From NCBI GenBank assembly GCA_958296345.1, contig CATQIJ010000018.1, forward strand, positions 20,294 through 84,293: 64,000 nt of DNA. The letters are read 5' to 3'. The translations under genes were made by a program, and so were the position numbers. This DNA is from an uncultured Rhizobiaceae bacterium. GTDB taxonomy: Bacteria > Pseudomonadota > Alphaproteobacteria > Rhizobiales > Rhizobiaceae. The notes below the pieces were generated by a model. The model had not been told where the DNA came from. It worked only from the letters and a program-made list of their open reading frames with translations, and did not search any database. Shown here piece after piece: positions 8,472 through 17,266 of the stretch (its first letter is position 1; each line of letters opens with the position of its first letter).

Positions 8472-9548
8472 TTAGCTTGTTTTTGGAGTGATTTTTGTAA
8501 AATGACCCATTTTACGGCCCGCACGCGTTTCTGCTTTGCCATAAAGATGAAGCATCGTGTCTGAATGGGATAATATTTCGGGAACTCTGTCCATGTCATC
8601 GCCAATTAGATTTTCCATAACACAATCACTATGACGGGTGGCTTTTGCTATTGGAATGCCTACTACTGCGCGGATGTGCTGTTCAAATTGTGAAACGGTA
8701 CACGCAGCTTCCGTCCAATGGCCTGAGTTGTGAACGCGAGGAGCGAATTCATTGACTAATAAATTGCCATCAGGATTTACAAAAAACTCTATGCCCATAA
8801 TACCAATGTAGTTGAGTTCTGTGAGTGTTTTATGGGCTATTGAAATTGCTTGTTCGCGTGTCTTTTCAGTTATATTTGCAGGTACAGTTGATGTATGAAG
8901 AATACCGTCACGATGAACGTTTTCTGCAATATCAAAAGTTTCGATTGTGCCATCTACTGAGCGGGCAGCAATAATGGATATTTCGCGAACAAAATCAATA
9001 AAGCCCTCTAATATGCAAGGCGTTTCCTGGCTTAGCTTTTTTGCCTCAGCTACAGTTTCAGGCTTGCTTACATCAACGCGGCACTGACCTTTTCCATCAT
9101 AGCCAAAGCGACGTGTTTTTAAGATGCCTTTGCCGCCAGATTCTTTGAGTGCTCGGTCTAACATTTGAGGTAAAATAATATCAAACCAAGGTGCAGTCTC
9201 AATACCTAGGTTATTGAAAAATGACTTTTCAGTTACCCGGTCTTGGCTTGTTGCAAGTGCTTTTGTGTTTGGATGAACAGGTGTATTATCACTAAGCGTA
9301 TCAAAGGCTTCAACTGGCACATTTTCGAACTCATAGGTGATGACTTTTGTAAGAGAAGCCAGTTTTTTTAGTGCGTCCGCATCATCGTAGGCGGCAATAA
9401 TATGTTGGTCTGAAAATTCAAAAGCAGGTGGATTTGGTTGTGGATCTAAAATAACAGTTTTAAAACCAAGCTTGCCTGCTGAAATCGCCAACATTCTACC
9501 CAGTTGTCCGCCACCAACGATGCCAATGTTATCGCCTACTTGAAGCAT
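8472..9548 (-). CDS. purK: N5-carboxyaminoimidazole ribonucleotide synthase (PurK)
   Basis: ATP-grasp enzyme of purine synthesis that carboxylates AIR to N5-CAIR using ATP and bicarbonate. The 358 residues cover the whole family: N-terminal GIVGGGQLGRMLA, ATP-grasp motifs GGKGILKTRRFGYDGKGQ, and the C-terminal EFAPRVHNSGHWT. It begins 4 nt after the purE stop, so purE and purK are one operon in the usual order. Confidence 0.96.
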   Translation of the reverse strand: MLQVGDNIGIVGGGQLGRMLAISAGKLGFKTVILDPQPNPPAFEFSDQHIIAAYDDADALKKLASLTKVITYEFENVPVEAFDTLSDNTPVHPNTKALATSQDRVTEKSFFNNLGIETAPWFDIILPQMLDRALKESGGKGILKTRRFGYDGKGQCRVDVSKPETVAEAKKLSQETPCILEGFIDFVREISIIAARSVDGTIETFDIAENVHRDGILHTSTVPANITEKTREQAISIAHKTLTELNYIGIMGIEFFVNPDGNLLVNEFAPRVHNSGHWTEAACTVSQFEQHIRAVVGIPIAKATRHSDCVMENLIGDDMDRVPEILSHSDTMLHLYGKAETRAGRKMGHFTKITPKTS

Positions 9549-9552
9549 TTAC

Positions 9553-10050
9553 TTATCCCTCATTAACTGGCTTAAGGCCGACACTGTTAGTTTGTGTTTC
9601 ACGGTACTTATCAAGGCGATCTGCTAAAGCATTATCATTTAATGCAAGAATTGAAGCTGCTAAAATTGCGGCATTCTTGGCGCCAGGAGTTCCGATTGCA
9701 AGGGTGCCTACGGGTATGCCTGCTGGCATTTGTACAATCGATAATAAGCTGTCTTGTCCTGATAATGCTTTTGATTGAATAGGTACGCCTAAAACCGGAA
9801 GTGGTGTCATGGATGCAACCATGCCAGGAAGGTGAGCAGCACCGCCGGCGCCAGCAATAACAACTTTAAAGCCATCGTCTTTTGCTGATTTAGCAAAATC
9901 AACAAGACGGTCTGGTGTGCGATGTGCCGAGACTATTCTTGCGTCATTTGAGATACCTAGTTCGATTAAGATATCGACTGCATTTTTCATGGTTTCCCAG
10001 TCAGACTGGCTTCCCATTATGATTGCTACATCGCTTTGTATATTTGTCAT
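9553..10050 (-). CDS. purE: N5-carboxyaminoimidazole ribonucleotide mutase (PurE)
   Basis: Converts N5-CAIR to CAIR in purine synthesis, acting on the PurK product. About 165 residues with the class I motif [14 protein letters not shown], the SAHRTPDRL loop, and [13 protein letters not shown]. The frame extends to 10116, but the family N-terminus begins just before SDVAIIMGS, so Met at 10050 is chosen; the ribosome site is weak for either start. It lies directly upstream of purK. Confidence 0.94.
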   Translation of the reverse strand: MTNIQSDVAIIMGSQSDWETMKNAVDILIELGISNDARIVSAHRTPDRLVDFAKSAKDDGFKVVIAGAGGAAHLPGMVASMTPLPVLGVPIQSKALSGQDSLLSIVQMPAGIPVGTLAIGTPGAKNAAILAASILALNDNALADRLDKYRETQTNSVGLKPVNEG

Positions 10051-10279
10051 TTTCAGCACCGTTTTTGATTGGGCAAAACCCATTTGTGACAAGTGAAGCG
10101 CAGTCTTTAGCACCATCGATACAAAATGTGAAATGCAGAAGCTATTTTCGTCATAATTAGTTTTAACACTATTAACAGTTCCGAATGATCCAAATTCGAC
10201 AAGCTTTGAAAAATGTGGTCAAGTTGACTTACCCAAAATGCGAACGGGGGCAATTTTTTAGCTTAAGAGGAGGGCTTAC

Positions 10280-10456
10280 ATGCCAGTTGAATCCCATATT
10301 AATTCTTTGAAAATACGGCACCAAGAGTTGGATCACCAACTTGAAGAAATGAAAGTAGCAAGCAGTGTTGATCAGACTGAGCTACGAAATTTGAAACAAA
10401 AAAAATTAGCCATAAAAGATAAAATTGAGCATCTTCAGTCTCAAAAACTAAATTAA
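10280..10456 (+). CDS. YdcH-family (DUF465) small protein
   Basis: A 58-residue charged, all-helical protein of the YdcH/DUF465 family: it starts MPVESHINSLKIRHQELDHQ and continues as a heptad-like helix to the LysGln-rich end. GAGGAGGG at 10267-10274 is an excellent ribosome site 5 nt before the ATG. Members are common in alphaproteobacteria, often in several copies, and have no established function. It stands alone here, divergent from purE. Confidence 0.82.
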   Translation: MPVESHINSLKIRHQELDHQLEEMKVASSVDQTELRNLKQKKLAIKDKIEHLQSQKLN

Positions 10457-10549
10457 TAAAACCAAGCCTCGAATTTTGATAGGAACTCGGGGCTTGAATT
10501 TTGCTGTAATCCTGCGCATTCAATAGGGAATGTAAAAGGAATATGGCAT

Positions 10550-11215
10550 ATGGCAAAAGAAACAAATATTGATGAAATCAACAGGTGCAGGATTATCCTG
10601 ACAGCAAGCCCTAATTCTGTGGGTGCTGAAGATTTGGCTTCAGCAGCTAATGCAGGGGATGTTGCTAGTGTTATTTTATATGCCAATGGCTGTGAGCCAC
10701 ATGTTTTTGAAACATACTGCAAAGATGTGACACCTCAACTTCAAGATGCCAATTGTGCTGTTCTTGTTACAGATGACACACAGGCATTTGGCAAGAGTGG
10801 TGCTGATGGACTTTTTGTTGAAAAAGAAAAACCCAATTTAGAAGATATCATCGCCCGTTTTTCGCCACAGAGTATTGTAGGATGTGGAAATATAAAAGCG
10901 CGCCATAATGCATTGGAAATTGGTGAGCTAAAACCTGATTTTATTCTTTTTGGAAAGCTGGGTGGCGATATTAGGCCAGAAGCGCATCACAAGAATATTA
11001 AAATTGCAGAATGGTGGGCTGAATTGGTCGAAATTCCTGGAATAGTCATGGGCGGCAGTGCTTTAGATAGCATCCTAGAAGTTTGCGCTACTGGCATTGA
11101 TTTTGTTGCACTTGAAAAAGCTATTTTTGCTAACGGAAGCCCTTCTGAGAATATTGTAACTGCAAATGCTTTACTTGATGAACATGCACCTTCATTTGAT
11201 GAGGAAGATGAGTGA
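10550..11215 (+). CDS. TenI/ThiE-like (thiamine phosphate synthase superfamily) protein
   Basis: A 221-residue TIM-barrel protein with the outline of thiamine phosphate synthase: a GADGLFVEK strand, PDFILFGKLGGD, and the late IVMGGSALDSILEVCATGIDFVALEKAIF phosphate-binding region. The ThiE signature (GPVFPTxTK-type loop) is not recognisable, so genuine thiamine phosphate synthesis is doubtful; such divergent paralogues are common in Rhizobiales. The acidic tail ends EEDE. The ATG follows AGGA by 9 nt. Its stop overlaps the GTG start of the next gene. Confidence 0.7.
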   Translation: MAKETNIDEINRCRIILTASPNSVGAEDLASAANAGDVASVILYANGCEPHVFETYCKDVTPQLQDANCAVLVTDDTQAFGKSGADGLFVEKEKPNLEDIIARFSPQSIVGCGNIKARHNALEIGELKPDFILFGKLGGDIRPEAHHKNIKIAEWWAELVEIPGIVMGGSALDSILEVCATGIDFVALEKAIFANGSPSENIVTANALLDEHAPSFDEEDE

Positions 11216-12198
11216 AGAAATTTACCTTCAAAGTTGCGGTATTAATATTATTGGCTTCAAGTGCTTCTACTCTCTCGGCTGAAATTAAGGCTGAGGATGG
11301 TACACAGCCAATAAATGAAGAGCTTTTACAGCAGCGACTTTCAGGAGATGTCGATAAAGAGCATAAGACGCCAGACTTTGCTTATGCTGCATTTCAACGC
11401 GGTGAGTATTTAACAGCGTTTCAAATTGCATTGCCTTTAGCAGAAAGAGGTGACGCTGCTGCACAAACTTTAATCGCTGAACTTTATGAAAAAGGTTTGG
11501 GTATTGCTAAAGATACTAAAGAAGCTGCTAAATGGTATGAAATTGCCGCGAAGTCTGGCAATCGAGAAGCACAATTTGCTTATGCTTTAAAGTTAATTCA
11601 AGGCAAAGATGTACCTCGCGATAAGGCAACTGGCGAGGCTATGATGAAGAAAGCTGCAGAGGCTGGGCACGCAATAGCAATGTTTAATCATGCCAATCAA
11701 ATCATTGCTAACCGTCCAACCAGTGCAGGCTATCGTTTGGCATTACCGTTTTATGAAAAAGCAGCAGAAAATCGATTAGCTGATGCTTATTATGCGTTAT
11801 CAGTGATTCATAAAGAAGGTTTGACGACAGGAATTCAAGATCCTGATAAAGCGCGTAAATGGCTTGAAAAAGCTGCCCGTAGCGGCGTTGATACAGCTCA
11901 AGTTGAATTAGGTATTGCCCTTGTAAACGGAACCGATGGGCCTAAAGACATTAAGCGTGCATTTAATGTTTTGAATAATGCTGCTGTTGCAGGAAATGTA
12001 ATTGCACAAAACCGCATTGCTCATATGTATTTAAGTGGCATTGGGATAAAAGCTTCACAAGTTGATGCAGCAAAGTGGCATATCTTGGCTCGAAGAGCAG
12101 GGAGATTTGATTTGACGCTCGATCAGTTTATGGAAACACTTAGCGATGAAACACGGCAAAAAGCCCTTGCACTTGCGAACAGTTGGCCAGGAAAATAA
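11212..12198 (+). CDS. Sel1-repeat exported protein
   Basis: A 328-residue exported protein with a signal peptide (about residues 1-24, FKVAVLILLASSASTLSA) and five or more Sel1-like repeats such as AAAQTLIAELYEKGLGIAKDTKEAAKWY and repeats around KDIKRAFNVL. Sel1 proteins act as periplasmic or membrane-linked scaffolds. The start is GTG, overlapping the preceding stop by 4 nt (GTGA), with GAGGA 6 nt before it, so translation is coupled to the ThiE-like gene. Confidence 0.85.
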   Translation: MKKFTFKVAVLILLASSASTLSAEIKAEDGTQPINEELLQQRLSGDVDKEHKTPDFAYAAFQRGEYLTAFQIALPLAERGDAAAQTLIAELYEKGLGIAKDTKEAAKWYEIAAKSGNREAQFAYALKLIQGKDVPRDKATGEAMMKKAAEAGHAIAMFNHANQIIANRPTSAGYRLALPFYEKAAENRLADAYYALSVIHKEGLTTGIQDPDKARKWLEKAARSGVDTAQVELGIALVNGTDGPKDIKRAFNVLNNAAVAGNVIAQNRIAHMYLSGIGIKASQVDAAKWHILARRAGRFDLTLDQFMETLSDETRQKALALANSWPGK

Positions 12199-12259
12199 GA
12201 CTGTTATTGCTCATAGCATTCACCAAGTCGAGATTTCGGGCTTGCACTGGCTCTAGTTT

Positions 12260-12277
12260 TGTGGTCAACCGACCACA
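12260..12277. promoter_or_regulatory. Perfect dyad upstream of efp
   Basis: TGTGGTC / GACCACA with an AACC spacer forms a perfect 7-bp inverted repeat 59 nt before efp. No U-run follows, so it is not a standard terminator for the Sel1 gene. It may be a protein operator or a hairpin in the efp leader. Confidence 0.45.
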
Positions 12278-12335
12278 CCTCAAAAATATCTAACTTCTGG
12301 AGATGGCTCGATATAATTAGCCATTTAAGTGACAC

Positions 12336-12902
12336 ATGAGAATCAATGGTAATGAAATAAAGCCCGGCAATGTAATAGAGCATAAAAACTCACTTTGGGT
12401 TGCGGTGAAAACCAATGCAGTTAAGCCTGGTAAAGGCGGTGCTTTTAATCAAGTTGAAATGAAGAACCTATTTGATGGTTCAAAGCATAATGAACGTTTT
12501 CGCGCGACTGAGAATGTTGAGAAAATTCGCCTTGAGCAAAAAGATTATTCATTCCTTTATGCTGATGGTGACATGCTAGTTTTCATGGATGTTGATACTT
12601 ACGAACAGCTCGAGCTTCAAAAAGACTTTGTTGGGGAACGTGCTGCATTCTTGCAAGATGGCATGAAAGTAACCGTTGAAAGCCATGAAGAGCGTCCGAT
12701 TGGTATCAAGTTGCCAGATTATGTCACCCTAGAAATTACGGAAGCTGATCCAGTCGTTAAAGGCCAGACAGTTTCTTCATCATATAAACCTGCGGTTATG
12801 GAAAATGGCGTTAGGGTGATGGTGCCACCCTTTATTCATGCGGGTGAAAAAATCATTGTTGATACCAATGAAATTATTTATATCCGCCGCGCTGAATCTT
12901 AA
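12336..12902 (+). CDS. efp: Translation elongation factor P
   Basis: EF-P relieves ribosome stalling at polyproline. The 188 residues include the N-terminal KOW-like domain and two OB domains, with the modification loop KPGKGGAF; Lys33 is the residue equivalent to the beta-lysylated lysine of enterobacterial EF-P. The modifying enzymes EpmA/EpmB are not in this window. It is followed after about 25 nt by suhB, the arrangement usual in Rhizobiales. Confidence 0.97.
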   Translation: MRINGNEIKPGNVIEHKNSLWVAVKTNAVKPGKGGAFNQVEMKNLFDGSKHNERFRATENVEKIRLEQKDYSFLYADGDMLVFMDVDTYEQLELQKDFVGERAAFLQDGMKVTVESHEERPIGIKLPDYVTLEITEADPVVKGQTVSSSYKPAVMENGVRVMVPPFIHAGEKIIVDTNEIIYIRRAES

Positions 12903-12926
12903 AATCTAAATTTTGGAGTTGAGGCT

Positions 12927-13724
12927 TTGGCCCGTTCTGCCCTTTTAAACGTTATGACGAATACTGCTATGAAAGCAGGTCGCGCCTTGTCGCGTGATTT
13001 TGGTGAAGTGCAAAACTTGCAAGTGTCTAGAAAAGGCACGGGTGATTTTGTGACTAATGCTGATTTGCGTGCGGAAAAAATTATCCGTGAAGAATTGTTA
13101 GAGGCTCGCCCTGATATTGGGTTCCTCATGGAAGAGGCTGGCGAAATTAAAGGCAAAGACCCTCAGAACCGCTGGATTGTTGACCCGCTCGATGGGACTA
13201 TTAATTTCATGCACGGTAACCCGCATTTTGCAATTTCTATTGCGCTTGAGCGTGAAGGTGAAATTGTTGCGGGCGTCATTTATAACCCTGCCAGAGATGA
13301 CCTTTTTGTTGCTGAACGCGGGCAAGGAGCTTTTTATAATGACACGCGTTGCCGTGTTGCTGCTCGTAAAAATTTAGCAGATTGTATGGTGGCCAATCAT
13401 ATTCCCCATCAGGGTAGAAAAGGCCATGGACAAGCGCTTCGTGAACAGCAGATTGTTATGCGTGAAACCATGGGTGTACGGTGCACTGGTTCAACGGCTC
13501 TTGATTTAGCATATATCGCAGCAGGTCAGTTTGATGGCACTTGGCAACGTGGGCCAGAAGCATGGGATTATGCGGCTGGCATGATTATTATTCGTGAAGC
13601 GGGTGGTTATATAACTGACCTTGAGGGCGGACAAGATTTATTCGGGACCAAAACAGTTGTTGCTGGTAACGAGTTTATTCATCGTAAGCTTGGCGATGTT
13701 GTTAGAGCTGTACCAACAAAATAA
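12927..13724 (+). CDS. suhB: Inositol monophosphatase family protein (SuhB)
   Basis: Mg-dependent phosphatase of the inositol monophosphatase superfamily, 265 residues. The metal sites are visible: MEEAGEIKG (Glu), WIVDPLDGTINF (Asp-Pro-Leu-Asp-Gly-Thr) and the C-terminal EAWDYAAGMIIIREAGG. The start is TTG at 12927 after GGAGTTGAGG; no better start exists in frame. Besides inositol phosphate hydrolysis, SuhB homologues affect rRNA transcription in E. coli; which role applies is not visible here. Confidence 0.93.
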   Translation: MARSALLNVMTNTAMKAGRALSRDFGEVQNLQVSRKGTGDFVTNADLRAEKIIREELLEARPDIGFLMEEAGEIKGKDPQNRWIVDPLDGTINFMHGNPHFAISIALEREGEIVAGVIYNPARDDLFVAERGQGAFYNDTRCRVAARKNLADCMVANHIPHQGRKGHGQALREQQIVMRETMGVRCTGSTALDLAYIAAGQFDGTWQRGPEAWDYAAGMIIIREAGGYITDLEGGQDLFGTKTVVAGNEFIHRKLGDVVRAVPTK

Positions 13725-13839
13725 TATAATTCTGAAGCGCTTAACCCTTTCATTTGCCTTAGTTACAGTCTAGTTTTTCCAAATGATGATTTGTCGTATA
13801 AGATGAGCATCTTGTTAAGCTTGTACGGGAGGCAATAGC

Positions 13840-14826
13840 GTGGCACGGGAATACGACCCTCATAAACTATCCAATCCAAGTGTATTTTTATTCAGCATGA
13901 TAATCTTCCTGATTATTGTTGGGTTTCTTGGTGCTGTTCTTTATCGGCAAATTTTAACAGCTTTTGTTACAAACCCTGGGCTTAATGGCCTTATTTTAGC
14001 TGTGCTGATTATTGGTGTTTTGCTTGCGGTTGTTCAAGTTGTTCGGCTTATCCCTGAGGTGAAATGGGTTAATAGCTTTAGGCGTGGCAATGCAGACTTA
14101 GAGACAAGTCGCGAACCTGTTTTGCTAGCACCCATGAAGGCACTGCTAGGACAGTCTGGTCAAGAGATGACAATCTCTACCAACTCCATGCGCTCAATTT
14201 TGGATTCTATTGGTAATCGTCTTGATGAGAGCCGCGATATTTCGCGTTACTTAATTGGACTTTTAGTTTTTCTTGGGCTGTTAGGTACCTTCTGGGGGCT
14301 GCTTCAAACGATTGGTTCTATCGGTGATACAGTTCAATCGCTAGACCCTAATTCTGGCAATGCTACTGATGTTTTGGATGCCCTGAAAAGTGGGTTGAAA
14401 GCACCTTTGGATGGTATGGGAACGGCATTTTCATCTTCTTTATTTGGTCTTGCTGGATCGCTTGTTTTAGGGTTTTTGGATTTGCAGGCTGGTCGTGCGC
14501 AGACGAGATTTTATACCGAGTTAGAAAACTGGCTTTCATCTGTTACTGACCTTGGTTCTGAGGGGGCATTTGCGGTAGGTGCTAATTCTGATGATATGAA
14601 GCTTCGAATTGAACAGCTTACACAAGGATTGCAGGTGCAAAACCAGAGTGGACGCTCGAACGAAGCGTTATCCAGTCTTGTTGAGAGTATTCAGCAAATG
14701 GTGAAGCATATGCGCAGTGAGCAAGAAATTACGAGGCAACAATTAACTCAACAAGAAGAACAGCAAAAAGATACTTTGATGTTGTTACGTCAGTTAAACG
14801 CTTTCTTTGAGAAAGCGTCGAAATAA
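13840..14826 (+). CDS. MotA/TolQ/ExbB-family proton-channel protein
   Basis: Inner-membrane protein of the MotA/TolQ/ExbB superfamily, 328 residues, often annotated as MotA. Two early transmembrane helices (about 18-38 and 48-68) precede a cytoplasmic segment, then a pair of helices (about 140-160 and 185-215) with GLLGTFWGLLQTIGSI and a polar GMGTAFSSSLFGLAGSLVLG segment. The C-terminus is a Gln/Glu-rich coiled coil. The start is GTG with GGGAGG 7 nt before. The partner is the OmpA-domain gene 2 nt downstream; since no flagellar genes are nearby, a cell-envelope force transducer is more likely than a flagellar stator. Confidence 0.88.
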   Translation: MAREYDPHKLSNPSVFLFSMIIFLIIVGFLGAVLYRQILTAFVTNPGLNGLILAVLIIGVLLAVVQVVRLIPEVKWVNSFRRGNADLETSREPVLLAPMKALLGQSGQEMTISTNSMRSILDSIGNRLDESRDISRYLIGLLVFLGLLGTFWGLLQTIGSIGDTVQSLDPNSGNATDVLDALKSGLKAPLDGMGTAFSSSLFGLAGSLVLGFLDLQAGRAQTRFYTELENWLSSVTDLGSEGAFAVGANSDDMKLRIEQLTQGLQVQNQSGRSNEALSSLVESIQQMVKHMRSEQEITRQQLTQQEEQQKDTLMLLRQLNAFFEKASK

Positions 14827-14828
14827 TA

Positions 14829-15860
14829 ATGGCGTCAGTACGTTCCAGATACCGCGAAAGAAGTGTCAATTACTGGCCTGGTTTCGTTGATGCCTTGGCT
14901 ACACTATTGCTTGCAATTATGTTTTTACTTTCGGTTTTTGTGTTGGCGCAATTCTTATTGAGTCAAGAGATTAGCGGTAAGGACGAAGTACTTAATAGAC
15001 TAAATTCGCAGATTAATGAGCTGACTTCTCTGCTCGCGCTTGAGAAGGGTAATGCCCAAGATTTAGAAGATTCAATTGCAAATCTTCAATCATCTCTTAC
15101 TTCTGCGGAAAGTGAACGGTCACGTTTAGAGACGCTTCTTTCGCAAGGTAATAATAATACTGCTGAAACCGATGCAAAGATTGGTGCGCTTTCTACTCAG
15201 ATTGATGAAGAAAAGCAATTGAGCAAACGTGCGCTTAGTCAGGTTGAATTACTCAATCAGCAAATTTCTGCATTGCGTCGGCAGATTGCATCTTTGGAAG
15301 ATGCTCTTGATGCTTCAGAAAATCAAGGTCGTGAAAGCCAGACCAAAATTGCTGATCTTGGCAAGCGTTTAAACGTTGCCCTTGCGCAGAGAGTTCAGGA
15401 GTTAAATCGTTATCGTTCAGACTTCTTTGGTCGCTTGCGTGAAATCCTTGGCGGTAGGTCTGATATTCGAATTGTCGGTGATCGCTTTGTATTCCCATCA
15501 GAAGTCTTGTTTACATCTGGGGGCGCAGAACTTAATGCGGGTGGACAGGCAGAAATGCTTAAAGTTGCTCAAGCGCTTATTCAAATTGGCTCAGAAATTC
15601 CAGATGATATCAATTGGGTTTTGCGCGTTGATGGGCATACGGATAACGTGCCGCTAATTGGTACGGGGCGTATTCGTGATAACTGGGAACTTTCTTCTAA
15701 TCGTGCGACATCAGTTGTGCGTTTCTTTATATCTCAAGGCATCCCAGCTAAGCGATTGGTTGCCGCTGGATTTGGTGAGTTTCAACCTTTGAATGCAGAA
15801 GATAGTGATGAAGCACGGTCACAAAATCGCAGGATTGAACTTAAGCTTACAGAAAGGTAG
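14829..15860 (+). CDS. MotB/OmpA-like peptidoglycan-binding protein
   Basis: Partner of the preceding channel protein, 343 residues. One transmembrane helix near residues 17-40 (ALATLLLAIMFLLSVFVLAQ) resembles MotB/TolR/ExbD; a long coiled coil (about 50-185) follows; the C-terminal ~140 residues are an OmpA-family peptidoglycan-binding domain with DGHTDNVPL, LSSNRATSVV and the ending SQNRRIELKL. The pair would couple proton flow to the cell wall. Intact. Confidence 0.9.
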   Translation: MASVRSRYRERSVNYWPGFVDALATLLLAIMFLLSVFVLAQFLLSQEISGKDEVLNRLNSQINELTSLLALEKGNAQDLEDSIANLQSSLTSAESERSRLETLLSQGNNNTAETDAKIGALSTQIDEEKQLSKRALSQVELLNQQISALRRQIASLEDALDASENQGRESQTKIADLGKRLNVALAQRVQELNRYRSDFFGRLREILGGRSDIRIVGDRFVFPSEVLFTSGGAELNAGGQAEMLKVAQALIQIGSEIPDDINWVLRVDGHTDNVPLIGTGRIRDNWELSSNRATSVVRFFISQGIPAKRLVAAGFGEFQPLNAEDSDEARSQNRRIELKLTER

Positions 15861-15917
15861 TGGTTGAGGTCGTCGGTGTAGTCATCCTTGGAGATGAAAC
15901 TTTTTGCCTTTCATTTA

Positions 15918-16341
15918 TCAGGTGCGTGCCTGCAAAGGAAGATTTAAAACTCCAAAGACCGCGATAAGAAATGATATGCTCGAAGCAATTGTACGGGATT
16001 GATTCCAAAACTGCCAAGTTGGCGAATAATCCAGCCAAATTTGTTGAGCTGCCGTAATTTCATTTGGGATTTTAACTGTTGCTAAGGCTTCATTCATAGG
16101 CACGTTAACAACCATTGTCGGAATAAGTCTAAAGAAAAAGTATACGGCAAAGCTAGCTGCGAACAAAATAGCACTTTTCTTAAATTTTTGAATCCAAAAC
16201 ACGCTTGCCGTTAAAGCAAGTAATATTGGTGTTCCAAAAAAAAAGCTGGCGCAAAAACACCATTACGCACTGACCCATTCAATGCCTGCATTGCTTGAAT
16301 AGCAACGATGTTAGAACCAATATTAAAGTGATAGTTCGCAT
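15918..16341 (-). pseudogene. DUF1772 membrane protein, damaged 5' end
   Basis: Homologue of the DUF1772/anthrone-oxygenase-like small membrane proteins. Read on the minus strand, ATG at 16341 starts a typical first helix (MRTITLILV) but runs into a stop after 20 codons, while the rest of the protein continues in another frame (SNIVAIQAMQALNGSV, then three hydrophobic segments to 15918). About 25 residues between the first helix and IVAIQAM seem to be missing, so a deletion with frame change is inferred. It is divergent from tetR across a perfect palindrome and was probably its target. Confidence 0.7.
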
Positions 16342-16358
16342 TGTTTGTTCCTTTGTTT

Positions 16359-16405
16359 CCGTACACTTCATTACGTATTTACTATTTACGTAATGAAGTG
16401 TACGG
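16359..16405. promoter_or_regulatory. Perfect 19-bp-arm palindrome, TetR operator
   Basis: CCGTACACTTCATTACGTA (16359-16377) is repeated as its exact reverse complement at 16387-16405, with a 9-bp spacer. It sits between the divergent DUF1772 and tetR genes, 30 bp before the tetR ATG. This is the position of an autoregulatory TetR operator; the arm length suggests two dimers or a very strong site. Binding is inferred. Confidence 0.75.
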
Positions 16406-16434
16406 TTATTGTCAAGAGAAGTTTGGATACGATA

Positions 16435-17028
16435 ATGCGTGATGAGAAAAAGAAGCTTAGACATGAGGCGATTACTAAAGCGGCCTATAAGCTGCTAGCG
16501 GTTAAAGGGTACGATGGCACATCGATGCTCAGTATATCCAAGGCGGCGAAGGCTTCTAACGAAACCTTGTATCGTTGGTATGGGGATAAGCGCGGGCTCT
16601 TTGATGCTATGGTGCGTGATAATGCTGCTCATATAAAAGCCATTTTGGATGAGGCAATAGAAGTACAAGAAAATCCAATTGAGACTCTCACGCGAGTTTC
16701 ACCGATATTACTGACAATGTTATTGGGAGAGCGGGCGATTTTGTTAAACAGGGCGGCGGCGGCTGATCCAACAGGAGAGCTTGGCGTTACAATTTCTATG
16801 GGAGGTCGTGACGTTATCCAGCCGCTTCTTGAGAGTTTAGTGATGAAAATTGAGTCACAAAACCAGGATAGTGTGAAGACCTTAACTCAATGCTATCTCG
16901 GTCTTTTGATCGGCGACCTTCAATTCAAGAGGGTCATAGGTGTGAACCCGATGCTAACCAGCACTCAAATTGAAGACCGAAGCAGCATGGCGCTTAGAGC
17001 TTTTTTTAAGCTGCTGAAAGAGGGCTAA
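16435..17028 (+). CDS. TetR-family transcriptional regulator
   Basis: A 197-residue TetR regulator: N-terminal helix-turn-helix at about residues 10-55 (AAYKLLAVKGYDGTSMLSIS, then NETLYRWYGDKRGLFDAM) and a helical ligand domain. The frame opens at 16345, but the longer product would be translated from within the palindromic operator; ATG 16435, just before the basic MRDEKKKLR start, is chosen. The ribosome site is weak. The C-terminal domain resembles AefR-type regulators. It likely represses the neighbouring DUF1772 gene and itself. Confidence 0.85.
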   Translation: MRDEKKKLRHEAITKAAYKLLAVKGYDGTSMLSISKAAKASNETLYRWYGDKRGLFDAMVRDNAAHIKAILDEAIEVQENPIETLTRVSPILLTMLLGERAILLNRAAAADPTGELGVTISMGGRDVIQPLLESLVMKIESQNQDSVKTLTQCYLGLLIGDLQFKRVIGVNPMLTSTQIEDRSSMALRAFFKLLKEG

Positions 17029-17266
17029 ATTCTACCGAATTGAATTAGAAGCAGTAATTGACAGTTTATTGAAACCCTTTGCTTTTAAGTCACTGCGGAA
17101 GCTAGTGTTGCAAGTCATAACTACAATGTGCTATTTATGAGCTGCTTTTCAGTAGGCATTCGATCCGCGAGAAGGGCTAAGCCCGCCTGATTTATTTAGA
17201 ATATCATTCGAACCTCTTTTCAGGTCCGAGGACGCGGATACCGGACGAATTGAAAGGAGGCTGATC

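Noticed and set aside
13840..15860. Flagellar stator MotA/MotB
   Set aside because: No flagellar genes are near, and the pair sits in the conserved efp-suhB context of envelope-linked homologues; the family is kept but not the flagellar role.
17225..17262. Possible guanidine-type riboswitch (CCGGACGA string) upstream of the ankyrin gene
   Set aside because: Only the short string matches; the conserved partner sequences and pairing are absent.
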